This document shows, one piece after another, positions 1 to 11,196 of a DNA stretch of 64,000 nucleotides (the stretch's first letter is position 1; every line of letters starts with the position of its first letter). The translations under genes and the position numbers were made by a program. The DNA is from Capitella teleta. Lineage: Eukaryota > Annelida > Polychaeta > Capitellidae. Under the pieces are notes generated by a model. The model saw nothing but the letters and a program-made list of their open reading frames with translations. It was not told the origin of the DNA and did not search any database. Where the stretch lies: positions 1,298,697 through 1,362,696 of the forward strand of contig KB291798.1 of NCBI GenBank assembly GCA_000328365.1, in the 5' to 3' direction.

Positions 1-853
1 CTCAAGAGATTTCTTTGGAGAACTCACTTTTCGTCAGGGTCAATGGTGGATATCCGAATTAGACACCTGCTTCGTTTTACCAGAATACATTTCACCATCA
101 CGAGTTTCAAATTTCACCAGACACTCCTCTTGCCATCCGACCATGCACCTATCAGCCTGAATATCAACAGAGAGAAATGCAGAAGCCAACCAGACAGAGA
201 CGCTCCTGAGAGTAGAAAATCTGGACAGCATACAGACAGCAACATCAGCCAACAAAGAAGTCATGCAAAAGAGGAAACCGATTTGTATGCATGAAATCGA
301 CCAAGATATGATACATAAAGAGTTGAGAGGAGCGGAAATGTCAGCACTGGAACCCTTTAATCTGGATCAGATTGCAGAAGAGTTAAACAAAATGCTATAC
401 ACCAGTGCGATGAGGACAAGGAGAGCTCAACCTGTCGACGATAATGTACCAAATGCAACTCAGAATAGATGGAACAGGCTACTGGAAGAGAATGACTCTA
501 AAGCACTATAGAAGGCAATTGCTTGGAATGGAAACATCACAGGTATCAGCGATAAGGAATGCCCAAGTGACAAGGCCTTCAAAGAGCACTTCGAGAAACT
601 ACTGAAACCAGATGATGCTGCACCAATTCACCTTTCCAAAGAAGATTACTCAATGTACCTCTCTGCCACTGATGAGCCAATCCATCCAATCGAAGTTGAC
701 GAAGCCTTGAAAACGTTCAAGCCAAATAAGAGTGGAGGTCCATCGGGAATACCACCGGGTCTTCTTCTGAAGATGCTGTCAGTCACTCTGGTCACCTTCT
801 TTGCTCATTTATTCACAGGAATGTTTTTCGGTGGAAGTTACCCTGAGAGATGG

Positions 854-1159
854 GTGAGTGAGTGAGTGATGGGGTTTTACAGCTCCACTCAATCCATTCG
901 AGTGATACGGGCGCCAGAACAGAAGCCCCGGGACCAGGGTTTCCCCCTAATCTTATTGATAAATCCCAAGGGTTCTTCATCCTGCATACCACCATAGACA
1001 GTAGTACACAGAGTGAGTAATGGGGTTTTATGGCTCCACCCAATCCGATTGGATGATACGGGCGCCAGCACAGTAGTACACCGTGCCCGGCCTTGTTACG
1101 CAGTTGGGCAGCACTGCAGAGTCACCGAAGAATTACAATTATAACGGAGAACAATTATA
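854..1159 (-). mobile_element. SINE-like retroposon copy A (compound), inserted in the LINE
   Basis: Short GC-rich repeat sharing the core ttttacggctccaccc, gggcgccagaacagaag and ggtttccccct with copies at 1732, 2081 and 50684. It is flanked by a perfect 14-bp duplication of the LINE (accctgagagatgg at 840-853 and 1160-1173). Inside it are two partial units: 854-1012, then from about 1014 a second unit that lacks the middle part. The left edge is a short gtga/gtgag simple repeat, so if read on the minus strand the element ends in a (TCAC)n tail, as many SINEs do; the strand is assigned on that basis only. I see no convincing tRNA A/B boxes. Confidence 0.85.
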
Positions 1160-1731
1160 ACCCTGAGAGATGGCGATTCACGAAATTTTTGACCTTCTTC
1201 AAGAAAAAAGCTAGGAATTCATGCAACAATTACAGAGGCATTTCTTTAATGGACTCTCTCGCCAAAGCATATGATGTCATCCTTAATCGCCGTCTCTCTT
1301 GTTGGTTCACGCCAGACTGTGAACAAGCCGGATCCCAGAAGAAAAGAGATTACATAGAGCATCTGTTGTCGCTAAGTCCCCTGATTGACTATGTGAAAGC
1401 AAAGCGTCTGAAGTTGTATATCATCTACGTAGACTCATCAAAAGCGTATGACCGTGTGCCCAGAGACTTGATGATCCAGAGAATGAAAGAGCAAGGATGC
1501 GGATCTAGAATGCTAAAAGCCATTGCCACCATCTACACCAACACCAAGATGATTTTGAGAACAGCAGTTATCAATGCTACAATTGGAGTGCGACAGGGAT
1601 CTCCAACATCTTGCTTTTTGTATACCCTCGTCGTTAATGACCTCATCTGCAACCTTAAAGAAAGATGTGCTCTGGACGGTTTCTCAGGTTGGCTGCACTC
1701 AATCCAATGTACACCGATCCAACCGTCTGCG

Positions 1732-1932
1732 TGATGCGTGATGCGTGATGGGGTTTTACGGCTCCACCCAACCCGTTCGGGTGATACGGGCGCCAGAACA
1801 GAAGGCCCGGGACCGGGGTTTCCCCCTACTCTTATTGATAAAGCCCAAGGGTTCTTTATCCTGCATACCACCATAGACAGTAGTACACAGCGCCCGGCCT
1901 TGTTACACAGTTGGGCAGCACTGCAGAGTCCC
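1732..1932 (-). mobile_element. SINE-like retroposon copy B, inserted in the LINE
   Basis: About 200 bp, highly similar to copies A, C and D, beginning with a tgatgcg simple repeat followed by the shared core. It interrupts the LINE just after the RT segment. The flanking duplication is aaccgtctgcg at 1721-1731 and aaccatctgcg at 1933-1943, with one mismatch, so this insertion may be slightly older than C. LINE sequence resumes directly afterwards. Confidence 0.85.
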
Positions 1933-2080
1933 AACCATCTGCGAGTATAAGAAACACGCCGTGACGAAATTTCGTCTATCTTCACACAATTTGGCCATCG
2001 AATGAGGATGATGGTCTCAAACGCCATGCCATGAATGACTCTGCAGGGACTGTGACCTGAATGCTATTCAGGACAAGGAA

Positions 2081-2331
2081 TTGAGTGATTGAGTGATTGA
2101 GTGATTGGGGTTTTACGGCTCCACCCAACCCGTTCGGGTGATGCGGGCGCCAGAACAGAAGGCCCGGGACCGGGGTTTCCCCCTACTCTTATCGATAAAT
2201 CCCAAGGGTTCTTTATCCTGCATACCACCATAGACAGTAGTACACAGCGCCCGGCCTTGTTACGCAGTTGGGCAGCACTGCAGAGTCACCGAAGAATTAC
2301 AATTGTAATTCACAATCATAACGCCCGTGGC
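2081..2331 (-). mobile_element. SINE-like retroposon copy C, inserted in the LINE 3' region
   Basis: Full-looking copy of about 250 bp with a (ttgagtga)n edge, the shared core, and the far end gaagaattacaattgtaattcac that is also seen in copy D. It is flanked by a perfect 14-bp duplication, ttcaggacaaggaa, at 2067-2080 and 2332-2345. Near-identity with copies B and D suggests recent activity of the family. Confidence 0.88.
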
Positions 2332-2520
2332 TTCAGGACAAGGAACATGTCCTCAGTGTGTGCCCTCGTTTTCATAGTATAAGAACTGATCATCCTTCTG
2401 TAGATAATATTAACAGTATTCTTAACATTGGATTTAACGTTATTCATGTTTACCTTTAATTTTGTTTCACTTTTACACCACTCACTTTTTACTTTGTCAT
2501 GTTGTTTCAGCAAAATAAAC

Positions 2521-2523
<3 letters not shown>

Positions 2524-2592
<69 letters not shown>
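2524..2592. repeat. (ATT)n microsatellite, LINE tail
   Basis: About 23 uninterrupted ATT units directly after the LINE 3' UTR motif caaaataaac. Simple trinucleotide tails are typical 3' ends of several LINE clades, so I read this as the retrotransposon tail, later expanded. Confidence 0.9.
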
Positions 2593-2593
<1 letters not shown>

Positions 2594-2594
<1 letters not shown>

Positions 2595-3224
2595 GCGTAA
2601 CGAGCTGTTCTCAATTGATCATCTGTCTGAAGGGGCGTTATAGTTGGTTGAGCAGCTCAACCGTTGAGCTCACTAGCCTATGTAACTGTATATTGAAGAT
2701 ACTGTTAATGCTGCAATGGATTGGGTGTACATTCGGCTCCATATTCGGCTTCGACGATATCTACAGCTCGAAGAAGCTTCGGCTTAGAATATTCGACAAA
2801 TCAATATTCGCTCAACCCCACTAAGTATTCAACAAACAACTTCAACAAGTACATGTTATTCAATTACCCATGATATTTATCACTGGGAAAATTGAAAACA
2901 ACAGAAACCATGCTGAATGAATGAGCGATTGCCTTTTGACATCCAATATCGCTCGTTAAGTGTTGTGCTTCCGAGATCTGTTTCATCATGTGCTGATCGG
3001 CATACCAACAACTCAATTGGGAAACAGATAAAAGAACTTTCACTCACCATTCATTTGATCAAGGAGCTCAATGATGTATCAAACACGAAAATAAGGTCTA
3101 CTTCCTGCATCGTACGTTATGATTCACGCGGCTCGAGTGCGTTATGATTATTGCGCCATTCACTCACAAACTGACCATCATCGATCACATAATATATATA
3201 TAATTATTTCAATCGCATTCGGAC
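2594..3224. other. Intergenic DNA upstream of the GLUT gene
   Basis: No coding signal seen. It must contain the promoter and 5' UTR of the transporter gene. An AT-rich run (aatatatatataatt) at about 3191-3205 lies roughly 25 bp before the start codon, too close to be confidently called a TATA box for a gene with any 5' UTR. Confidence 0.5.
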
Positions 3225-6200
3225 ATGGCCGGAGGAGTTGGTGCGGCGAAGGAAAGTTCCGAAACGGACCTTTTAATCGATGAGGTTGATGAAGTGCTGA
3301 GATCATCTTATGGGTCAACCACGCTCAAATCGCAGGTCAGTGGCGTGTGCATGCCATTATATTAATTATTCGACGGAACATCGAAATGAAAGACTAAAGG
3401 TCTATTTACCACCAAATGTATTTTGTGACATATTTATTCAAGATTCCGTAGCATTGCTATACAGTGATGTCACAATCTTGAGTTGTGTGTCTGTAGGTGT
3501 CATTTATTTACAAGTGACAATAGTTGTCATTTCATCATGGAAGTCAGTCAGCCAGTCAGTCAGTTACTCAATTTGTCACTCATAACATTTGGTAGTAAAC
3601 ATACTTTAACTGGAATGCTTATAGGGGCCACGTGATTGGTCAGAACTCAGAAGTGAAGCCATATATTATATAGGGGGAACATTTTGTTGAATGTCATGGC
3701 CTCAGCATCAGAACAGTTCAATAAATTAAATGAAAACTCTAGCATGCTGGTCCACAGTGGTGCTTTGATTTCCGGATAATAATAAGTATAATTGAAATGA
3801 ATGCTTGGAATGAAGGGTGTTCGGAGTTGCGTATTAGTAGTTCTCCTATTTGCACGTGACTATTCTGGTTACTAAAAATATAACCTGTTATGCATTATGG
3901 AGGACATCATACCAGTCAGGCAGGCATGCAATACGGTTGGTCGTAAACGGGTCTGAGGAAAATATGAAAGACGATGACGTCACTGTATAGCGATGCTACA
4001 TAATCTTTTAGACCTGTCAGGCAATACGTGTGGTCGTAAACGGGCCTTTAGTGTGCTGTAAGTACGCTTGTGTTTCCGTTCTTACGTCATCCTCCTTTGT
4101 CTTGCTGGATTATTGAACAACTTTTGCACAACAGTGCAACTATGCGGGCTGCCTGTTCTGTCTACCGGTACCACACATTCATTACAAATAGCCCACACGA
4201 ATGCGCAGACCTATAAACTAAGTACTTGACCTGCGGATCGGTAACGACTCAAGGGACAATTCAGATGCGGATTATCTTAATTACACTTGCCTTACTTAAC
4301 TGGTGAACTGTATGCCATGGATCTAGTGATTATACAAAAATGAAGCTTAGCTTGTACAAGACATGTGGTTGATGTTAGAAATTTCATGCATAATGGAATA
4401 TCAAGTTGTAAATGTACCCGGTCGGCATGTGATATGCTTCAGGGCGCCATCAACTCTCACTCTTCATATTCAATCGACATGTTAAAACCATTATAAACAA
4501 CTATAATTCAGCGAATGAAATGTTGATACGTCAAATCATAACGGCGAAATTGACTGCAATTTGAAATGCATATCAAGAAGAACGCACCTCTGTAAATTTC
4601 AAGGCGAAAGTTTAGCGCGTATTTGTTTCGTGATCTGAGAACAGAAAACGAAATTGACAAAGATGATCTCGGCGTGATTTGCAAAAAGCGATTGAAATCG
4701 ACACGTGCATCAATTCAGAAATCTCAAAATAGCGAAGAATCGTGTGCTGAACCAAAGAAAACGAAATCGACAAAATAAAAAGCCGACGAAGGCACTGAAC
4801 GCTTTTCAGACGAAAAAATGGACCAAAATGATGTAATGCCACTTAATTACCCTTAGGCCCTTAATTATGTTAATGTGTATTACAACTACCTTGTATGTAT
4901 TGAATAACTTATATCTGTGTCCATTTATGCAAAGCTATCAAATAAAAAGTCAATTATTATGAACTGTGGAACATTTAATTACCATTCCTTGTGTGATTGC
5001 GAAGAGAGCTAAATCAGATGAGCCCCTGATCGAGAATTATTATGCGATGTCCCCTGTTGCGTGGCACTTTAGTACAAACCCCCAGCTTTATTTGATTTTA
5101 TGAAAATAAACACTATATAATGCTGCAATTAAAGCAACAACATTCACAAACAAAAGAATAGTGCGAGAGCGATGTATTATGTATGCTCCAATGAAGCCTA
5201 TCCATGTTCCGGGGCCCTGTTTGCCACCAAAAGTGATAGTATATCGCCGAATGTTGGATACACTCTTGGTCGAGAGAAATTGGCACCAGCATAGATGAAA
5301 TTGGAATACACGTGGAAGATCAATGTCAAGATTAGCAAGAAGAAATGTTAGATTAATCATACCAAGTATTTATTTATCGTATCTTTGCGTGCTTCATACA
5401 CTAGCTGCCACCTGTTTTGAAACGCTTTCTCGGAAAAGCGCAGTGGCATCGAAAAGCTTTGAAATCGTCAACATGGAGTGAATAGACCAACAACGAAATA
5501 CATATACTCGTATTCAACGATTTGTCGAGAAACGGAGCTAGACAACCCAATGGCATTTTAGAAAATGGTGACGTTGCACAATCAACACCCTACTATGACG
5601 CAATCATTTTCCCCGACTGAGCAGAACTGTGTGCGTATAAAATTATTGAAACCGTGCAATTAACAAAGATATCACAATTAAAATATTTTCATGACGAGCG
5701 AGGTATGAGTGATTAATAATAATAATACATTATTTAGAATCCTAGGTGCTACTCCTTCGTCAGGTGGGCAGGTAGGCGTCTGGTTCTCCAAATAGTTTCA
5801 AAGATTTTCTGAGGCTTGGTCCGATGCTCAGGGTGATGTTGGGGAACTCACTCAGCTCCTCTATACTTTTTGTCCACTGAAGGTCCGGCCTGATAGCCCG
5901 GTGGTAGTTGATCAGCACTAGATGTTCACTCTCCACAGCATTGATGACCGGTCGTACTTCATCGCTGCCCACTTGCTCGTCCGTGTGTTCTGGGTTATTG
6001 GTCTGCACCCGTGATGCTGGTCGGTAAATAGGAGCGACGATTTCATCCGAGTGAGCCTTCTGCAGGTAACGACCCCGATCCATGACAATTCCCTGGCTGA
6101 TGTCCACCGGGCCATCAATGCGCAAGTATTGTACGTTGATGTCCGTGTAGTTGGTTTGATCTGTGAGCCGATGAAGGTGTCGGTTGAGGAAGCCGAAATG

Positions 6201-9200
6201 GAAGTCATTGCGAACGAACGGGTACTCGTACATGTTGATGTTCATCAGCCAGTGGGCGCTGCTCTTGATGGTGGGCAGGAGACGTTGGAAGCACTCAGCC
6301 TGCGCGTTCTGGAGGACGAAACCTCGCGAGATGTTGATGTGCACTGCGAGGTGGGTGACGATGCCCTGCTGAGTGAAATTAGCCAGAGCATGGGTCAGAT
6401 GATGCTTTTCATCCTCGTGGCAATCACAGATGAAGATATGCTCCACTCCTGTGATGATGAGGTAGTGAATCCATTGCTTCAACCCAGCTATATCACGTCT
6501 GAAGTTCTGAATCACCGGGTCGGCGTATTCCATCTGTGTGGCTGTGTATGCTGCCAGACCGTACTGTTTGACAGGCGCAGGAGGCATCGAGGGGCGCACC
6601 CCTTGGTCCGGGGTACCCTTGTTAACCCACGGAGGTGCTTGCTGCATGGCTGCTTCCTTAAACCACTCGTTCCCTTGGGAGTCATGCGACAAATAGTACT
6701 CCTGCCTCCGTCTTGCGTCCCACACCATTTTGACGCGGTTGTGCGTGTTGTGCTGTTCTTCCGCGTGACGTTCCATCTCATTGAAGAGGAAGCAGACGAC
6801 GATCAACGAATACACCACAAACAGCGCCAGGGCACCCCACTGGATGTCCTTCACCCGAACCCTGAACTTCATGTCTTGTCGGATCACACGAGGCTCAGAC
6901 GATCCATGCTTTGACCATCCTGCGCCCACACGCGGCCGCCATCCTTTATTTCACAGTTAATTTTCACTTCAGAATATTCGGATCGATATTATTATGGTTG
7001 AATTTAACATCTGCGACAGTAATTGGCTATGTGTGTTTAATACTGTTTATCAGTCGTCAGTGTTTCCAGGTATAGTTTTGTTGGATTTTTTTTTGTCCGA
7101 TAAAGAGTTTATGTGAAGACAACAGCTGGTCGCTTGATAGACTGAGTAATATGTAATTAGATATTAGTGCGTGACCCAATTGATAATTCACACTGAATTC
7201 GTCATTGATGTATAATTATTCTTCAATAGTGATCAGATGAATACCAAAATGTGGATAATAATACAGATATATTTATTATTTAATAATAATTAATTACTAT
7301 AATACATTTCGTGATAATAAAAGTAAATTAAAACATGCTCAATATGGATGGAAATTGTTCTGCTATAGTCTCTCTTTTTTTCCATGCGTTTTGTGTGTGC
7401 ACTCTTTTCAATGTCTGATGTCCATTTCAACCTAATTCCGCCGTCCGAATGTGACGCATGATATTGAATACTTTCCATGAAATACAGACTCTATTAACAT
7501 AAATGACGTATACTTTTGGCCAAACGTGCACGGGTTGCGTAACAGTTAATAGCTATTCAGCTGTGTTGTATTGCTTGTTTATCGATTGGCCGTTTCCTCA
7601 CCGCTTGAGGCATCACTCGACGAGCACACTTCGACATTTAATATTTCATGGCACACGTATCTTTTTTTGGGGGGTGTCATTCGTGCATATTATCAGCATT
7701 ATGACGTGTGGTTGAATCATCATCCGATGCTGCTTGGCTTTTATAAGGGTTACTGTGTAGTACTGTGTACTGCTGTCTATGGTAGTACAAAGAACCGTTG
7801 AAATTTATTGGTAAGGGTGTGGGGAATCCCGGTCCCGGGATTTTTTTCTGACACCTGTGTCACCATGGAAACTGGCGATGACCCGTAAATCCAAGCATAC
7901 ACATGCATGCACATTATATATGCACTGCCATTATGGAAATGTAGGCTTAACACTGTTACACCTGCAGTTCCAAACATTGTGATTAGGTTCCTTTATATCA
8001 TTCACAATAAGGTCGTAACGATTTATCCCCACTACTGGTAATTGCTTTGGGTCTTATTCCTTCCGCTTTTTGTGCGCATGTGTCACTCTTGGGGAAGGGT
8101 TACTCTCAACCCTATGTTTCCCTGATGTCTGAAATCTTTGAAATCGTCATCGATGAGTATCACAACGAAGTACACCGGTTGAAAATGCCCACTTTATGAA
8201 CATATGATCATGATGGTCTTATATATGCTAATCATTATTAGCCTATTATAGGATCCCTTGGTCCACCTAATTTCCCATCAGGGTTTTGTTTGGAAGCCGG
8301 TTGCAACACACTGCCAGGATTCTTTCACACCAACAATTATGACGGGTTTCTTGCATAGTTCGATCGGAAGCACTTTTTAGCGGGGGCTTATTGATGCGGA
8401 GGTTCTGCGCCTTAGTGCATCAGTCCGATCTAAGAGGCATTAATCCCACAATTATTGTCGTTCTAGAAGCCTTGTGGAACAAACTTACATCTCTATAATT
8501 GACAATTGATAAGACCATATTGTCGTGGTCGTTAGGTTGGAATAGTTGCCGAATGAATCCAATTTGGCAATCAAGTACTGTCAAGTGCAGCACTTTGAGA
8601 CCGAGATGCGCTCAGGGTGGAATTCACGCAACTTGTATAATTATATTTGACTTTGTTTTCCAGGGTTGGAGCAAGAGGCTTGCATTTGTAATCGGCATGT
8701 CTGTGATGGGTATGTTTCAATTCGGTTACAACACAACGGTTATCAACGCACCCGATGGGGTAAGACATCACCTTCCTGCTCATCGTGCTGTGCATTGACT
8801 GATTCCCAGCTGATCAAAGCCTTCTTTAACGAGAGCCACCTGAACCGCTATGGTACACCGATGCCAGAAGCCACCATCGACATTCTTTGGTCAGTGGCGG
8901 TGGCCATCACAGCCGTTGGCGGCTGCATCGGTGGTCTGCTCGGGGCTGAATGGGCAAACAGATTAGGGAGGTGAGTGACCTGAACACCCCATCTGCAGGA
9001 TATGTCCATTACTTCGCACACAGGAAGCGTGGCATGTTCTTCAATACCTTCTCAGGCCTTGTAGCCGCTCTTCTGATGTCCTTAAGCAAGCCGGCCCATT
9101 CCTACGAAATGCTCATCATTGGTCGTCTCGTCATCGGCTTCCATTGTGGTGGGTGCCCATATTATATGTATTTAATCGCTTCTTCTGTTATACAGGACTA

Positions 9201-11174
9201 TACACTGGGCTCGTACCTGTCTACAATGCTGAAGTCTCTCCTCCGTCCATCCGGGGTTCCGTTGGGACCATCAACCAGCTCGCGGTTACGCTTGGCTTAC
9301 TCATTGCCCAGGTGCTCGGCCTGCAGGATACGTTGGGGACAGCAGAACTCTGGCCGGTGCTACTCGGTCAGTCTCTGAAATATTTGTTTGCTATGTGTCA
9401 CAATACTTTGGCTTAGGACTTGCTGCTTTCGCACCAGTCGTGCAAATCATTGGCCTCTCGTTCTGCCCCGAAAGTCCTCGCTATCTGTTGCTGTCCATGC
9501 AAGAGGAAGTGGCTGCCGTGCAGTGTGAGTGCACCGGGCGTAAGAGACTTGAGTTCCATGTAACGAATTGCTTTTAGCTTTGAAGGATTTGCGCTGTGGT
9601 AGCGATGTACAGGCGGAGCTTACTGAGATGTACAAAGAACAGCAGAGTAACTCCGATCTGGATGAACATAAGGTGAAGAAGAGAAATATGAACTTTGTCT
9701 CACTCGATCGTGTTCGTGGTTCTTGATCTTTCAGGTCGGTGTCCTGGGCCTGTTGAAAGACCCGAGCCTGAGGATGCCATTGCTGGTGGCTGTCGTCATG
9801 CACCTATCACAACAGCTTTCGGGCATCAACTGCGTTAGTTGTCAATCTCAATATTTCATATGCAGTTATACAATTTCCTTATAGATATTCTACTATTCTT
9901 CAGCGTTGTTTGAACGTATTGGTTTGAGTGTCGTAGATGCCAACTATGCCTCACTTGCAGTTGGAGGCATCATGGTCGTCATGACCATTGTTTCCATTCC
10001 TCTGATGGACCGTGCAGGACGGCGTGCTCTTCACTTGGTTGGACTTGCTGGAATGTTCTTTTCCAGCATTGTTTTCACTGTTTGCTTTAATGTCGCAGTC
10101 AAGGTGAGAGCATTACATTTATGTGATGTGTTACACTCAGATCTATTACAGGCCACCGAGAAGAACCGCACCCTTGAAGTAACGTCTATCGTCTTCGCTC
10201 TTATGATCGTTGTCTTTTTCGCTATCGGACCTGGTATGACATCTTCACTTGAATTGTTATGAGATAATTTATAGTGATATATGTTAATATTGAATCATAT
10301 GAAGTAGATAAAAACCATACAAGGCTTGACTGGTCAGGGGTGAAATGAAATGAAATGAAATTTATTGGAATGCCTTTGACCTTTCATTGCATTTGGGTCA
10401 CTCTCCCTTTGACCTTTCAATGCATTTGGGTAATTCCCCCTTGGACCTGTCAAAGTGGACACACAAGCGGATCCCTTTGTGCCATTGGAGTGCCCATTCT
10501 ATTCGCAGAATGTTGTCTGTTGCGAGGTGCTTATAGGGCCATGAAGTGCGCATTTCGTGCCGAGTGTTGAGTGCTGGGAATGGCAGAAAGCCCTCTTCAT
10601 GTCCTTAACAGCCTTTTTTCGTATTCATGCTGAGATCGAAGCCAATGTCCATGCTTAATGGCCTCAGCAGCCAAGGAGACCACGTCCCATATTTCAGCGA
10701 AACTCTCCTGACATATCCATATGCATGCATAGAAAGAACTTCATTGTTCTACCATTGCATATTTAATGTCACATTAATCATGGTTTTTCACAGGTTCAAT
10801 TCCGTGGATGATTGTGGCTGAACTCTTCAGCCAGGGACCTCGTACTTCAGCCGTAGCCGTTGGAGTTGTGGTTAACTGGCTTTCAAATTTCGCCGTCGGC
10901 ATTTCGTTCATTTCATTGCTGGTGAGAATTGCCTGTAATCCGCGGAGATGCTGTTGTATTGCATATTTCATTCGCCTAACAAAGGATTCGAATTCTCATT
11001 GTTCTCGATCACTTGTCCTCTGAGACCCATTGCTTTCAGAATGCCACGGGCGAACTCGTCTTCGTTCCTTTCACTTGCTTTCTCTTCGTCTTCTTCGTCT
11101 TTCTCTGGTGCTTCCTCCCCGAAACAAAAGGAAAAACATTCGAGGAAATATCTGCACTATTCAACAAGCATTGA
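3225..11174 (+). CDS. Facilitative glucose transporter, class I GLUT type (SLC2A family)
   Basis: Major-facilitator sugar carrier of the plasma membrane, 509 residues, about the family's usual length. Twelve exons keep frame: 3225-3335, 8664-8759, 8810-8970, 9024-9148, 9196-9366, 9417-9524, 9578-9672, 9735-9833, 9885-10103, 10152-10233, 10794-10921, 11040-11174. Diagnostic motifs in order: [11 protein letters not shown] in TM1, NRLGR after TM2, [10 protein letters not shown] in TM4, CPESPRYLL near residue 240, QQLSGIN in TM7 near 316, [25 protein letters not shown], and the C-terminal [11 protein letters not shown]. The QLS triplet in TM7 and the NTxVINAP context point to the GLUT1-4 class rather than fructose or myo-inositol carriers. 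The start was chosen because it opens a 37-codon hydrophilic N-terminus ending at a good donor. Introns after the first are small (47 and 50 bp at 9149 and 9367). Intron 1 (5.3 kb) contains an antisense gene. Confidence 0.95.
3336..5759. other. Left part of GLUT intron 1
   Basis: Non-coding as far as I can see. It holds a loose direct repeat (caatacg..ggtcgtaaacggg at about 3930-3953 and 4022-4045) and a dispersed repeat fragment near 5189-5228. The open frame on the minus strand at 5088-5360 overlaps that repeat and has no family resemblance. Confidence 0.6.
5189..5228 (-). repeat. Dispersed repeat fragment (second family)
   Basis: Read on the minus strand it gives ggtggcaaacagggcc followed by ccggaacatggataggcttcattg. 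This closely matches 54941-54980 on the plus strand, where it follows a long T tract. Two copies 50 kb apart indicate an interspersed repeat distinct from the SINE-like family; only this short core is recognisable. Confidence 0.5.
5760..6872 (-). CDS. Single-exon type II membrane protein resembling GT92 (DUF23) glycosyltransferases
   Basis: 370 residues from the first in-frame ATG (6872). The open frame continues upstream without another ATG until a stop. Layout: a short basic cytoplasmic tail, one membrane anchor at about 13-31 ([17 protein letters not shown]), a stem, then a lumenal domain. The stretch [18 protein letters not shown] (130-147) matches the GT92 start (EWIEYH..LGVEHFYIYDN). 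[10 protein letters not shown] (188-197) and the LINYHRA near the C-terminus also fit. Predicted N-glycosylation sites (NFT, NIS, NYT) suit a Golgi lumenal enzyme. The family's catalytic metal-binding motif DxDE(F/Y) appears here as INMYEY (212-217), so both aspartates are missing; either this is an inactive relative or the family assignment is only structural. It lies antisense inside GLUT intron 1 with no introns, which suggests a retrocopy origin. Confidence 0.75.
   Translation of the reverse strand: MKFRVRVKDIQWGALALFVVYSLIVVCFLFNEMERHAEEQHNTHNRVKMVWDARRRQEYYLSHDSQGNEWFKEAAMQQAPPWVNKGTPDQGVRPSMPPAPVKQYGLAAYTATQMEYADPVIQNFRRDIAGLKQWIHYLIITGVEHIFICDCHEDEKHHLTHALANFTQQGIVTHLAVHINISRGFVLQNAQAECFQRLLPTIKSSAHWLMNINMYEYPFVRNDFHFGFLNRHLHRLTDQTNYTDINVQYLRIDGPVDISQGIVMDRGRYLQKAHSDEIVAPIYRPASRVQTNNPEHTDEQVGSDEVRPVINAVESEHLVLINYHRAIRPDLQWTKSIEELSEFPNITLSIGPSLRKSLKLFGEPDAYLPT
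6873..8663. other. Right part of GLUT intron 1
   Basis: No coding exon recognised. It contains the 5' flank of the antisense GT92-like gene and a diverged SINE-like fragment near 7738-7850. Confidence 0.6.
7738..7850 (-). mobile_element. Diverged SINE-like fragment
   Basis: The plus strand here (gtactgctgtctatggtagt, then aaagaacc, ggtaagggtgtgggg and cccggtcccggg) is the reverse of the core seen in copies A-D. Similarity is partial, with substitutions and small gaps, and the simple-repeat tail and duplications are not recognisable. Its orientation is opposite to the four clear copies. Probably an old copy. Confidence 0.55.
10375..10440. repeat. 33-bp tandem duplication in a GLUT intron
   Basis: Two adjacent copies of tttgacctttcattgcattt..gggt (10375-10407 and 10408-10440), with a decayed third start (ttggacctgtc) at 10441. 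It is preceded by four atgaa units at about 10342-10360. It lies in the 560-bp intron between exons 10 and 11 of the transporter. Confidence 0.75.
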
Positions 11175-11190
11175 TATGATCAAGCAGAGA

Positions 11191-11196
11191 AATAAA
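11191..11196 (+). terminator. Polyadenylation signal of the GLUT gene
   Basis: AATAAA 17 bp after the transporter stop codon. The short 3' UTR is consistent with the compact gene. Confidence 0.6.

Larger units (their letters stand above)
1..2593 (+). mobile_element. 3' part of a non-LTR retrotransposon (LINE), EN-RT type
   Basis: Decayed LINE running off the left edge. Near 140-160 the translation reads PSDHAPISLNI, the end of an apurinic-type endonuclease domain. From 290 to 853 follow a linker and the RT N-terminus (KSGGPSGIPPG, then YPERW). After an inserted repeat the RT resumes at 1174 (NNYRGISLMDSLAKAYD at about 1225; FADD-equivalent palm context VDSSKAYDRVP near 1430; GVRQGSPTSC near 1590). 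The 3' end is an AT-rich UTR with aataaac and an (ATT)n tail ending at 2592. It is broken: a frame change lies between the endonuclease and linker, a TAG at 509-511, and three retroposon insertions interrupt it. Subtracting the 320-bp first insertion plus one TSD brings the two RT halves into one frame. The clade is not certain; the RT style (YRGIS, SKAYDRVP) suits RTE- or CR1-like elements. Confidence 0.9.

Noticed and set aside
2428-2643. Open frame containing a poly-tyrosine run
   Set aside because: Translation of the (ATT)n tail of the LINE.
5088-5360. 90-codon minus-strand open frame with a hydrophobic end
   Set aside because: Part of it is the dispersed repeat at 5189-5228; no family resemblance and no ATG-supported start.
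6051-6914. Long plus-strand open frame (287 codons)
   Set aside because: It lies exactly opposite the GT92-like gene and reads as its reverse shadow with no domain of its own.
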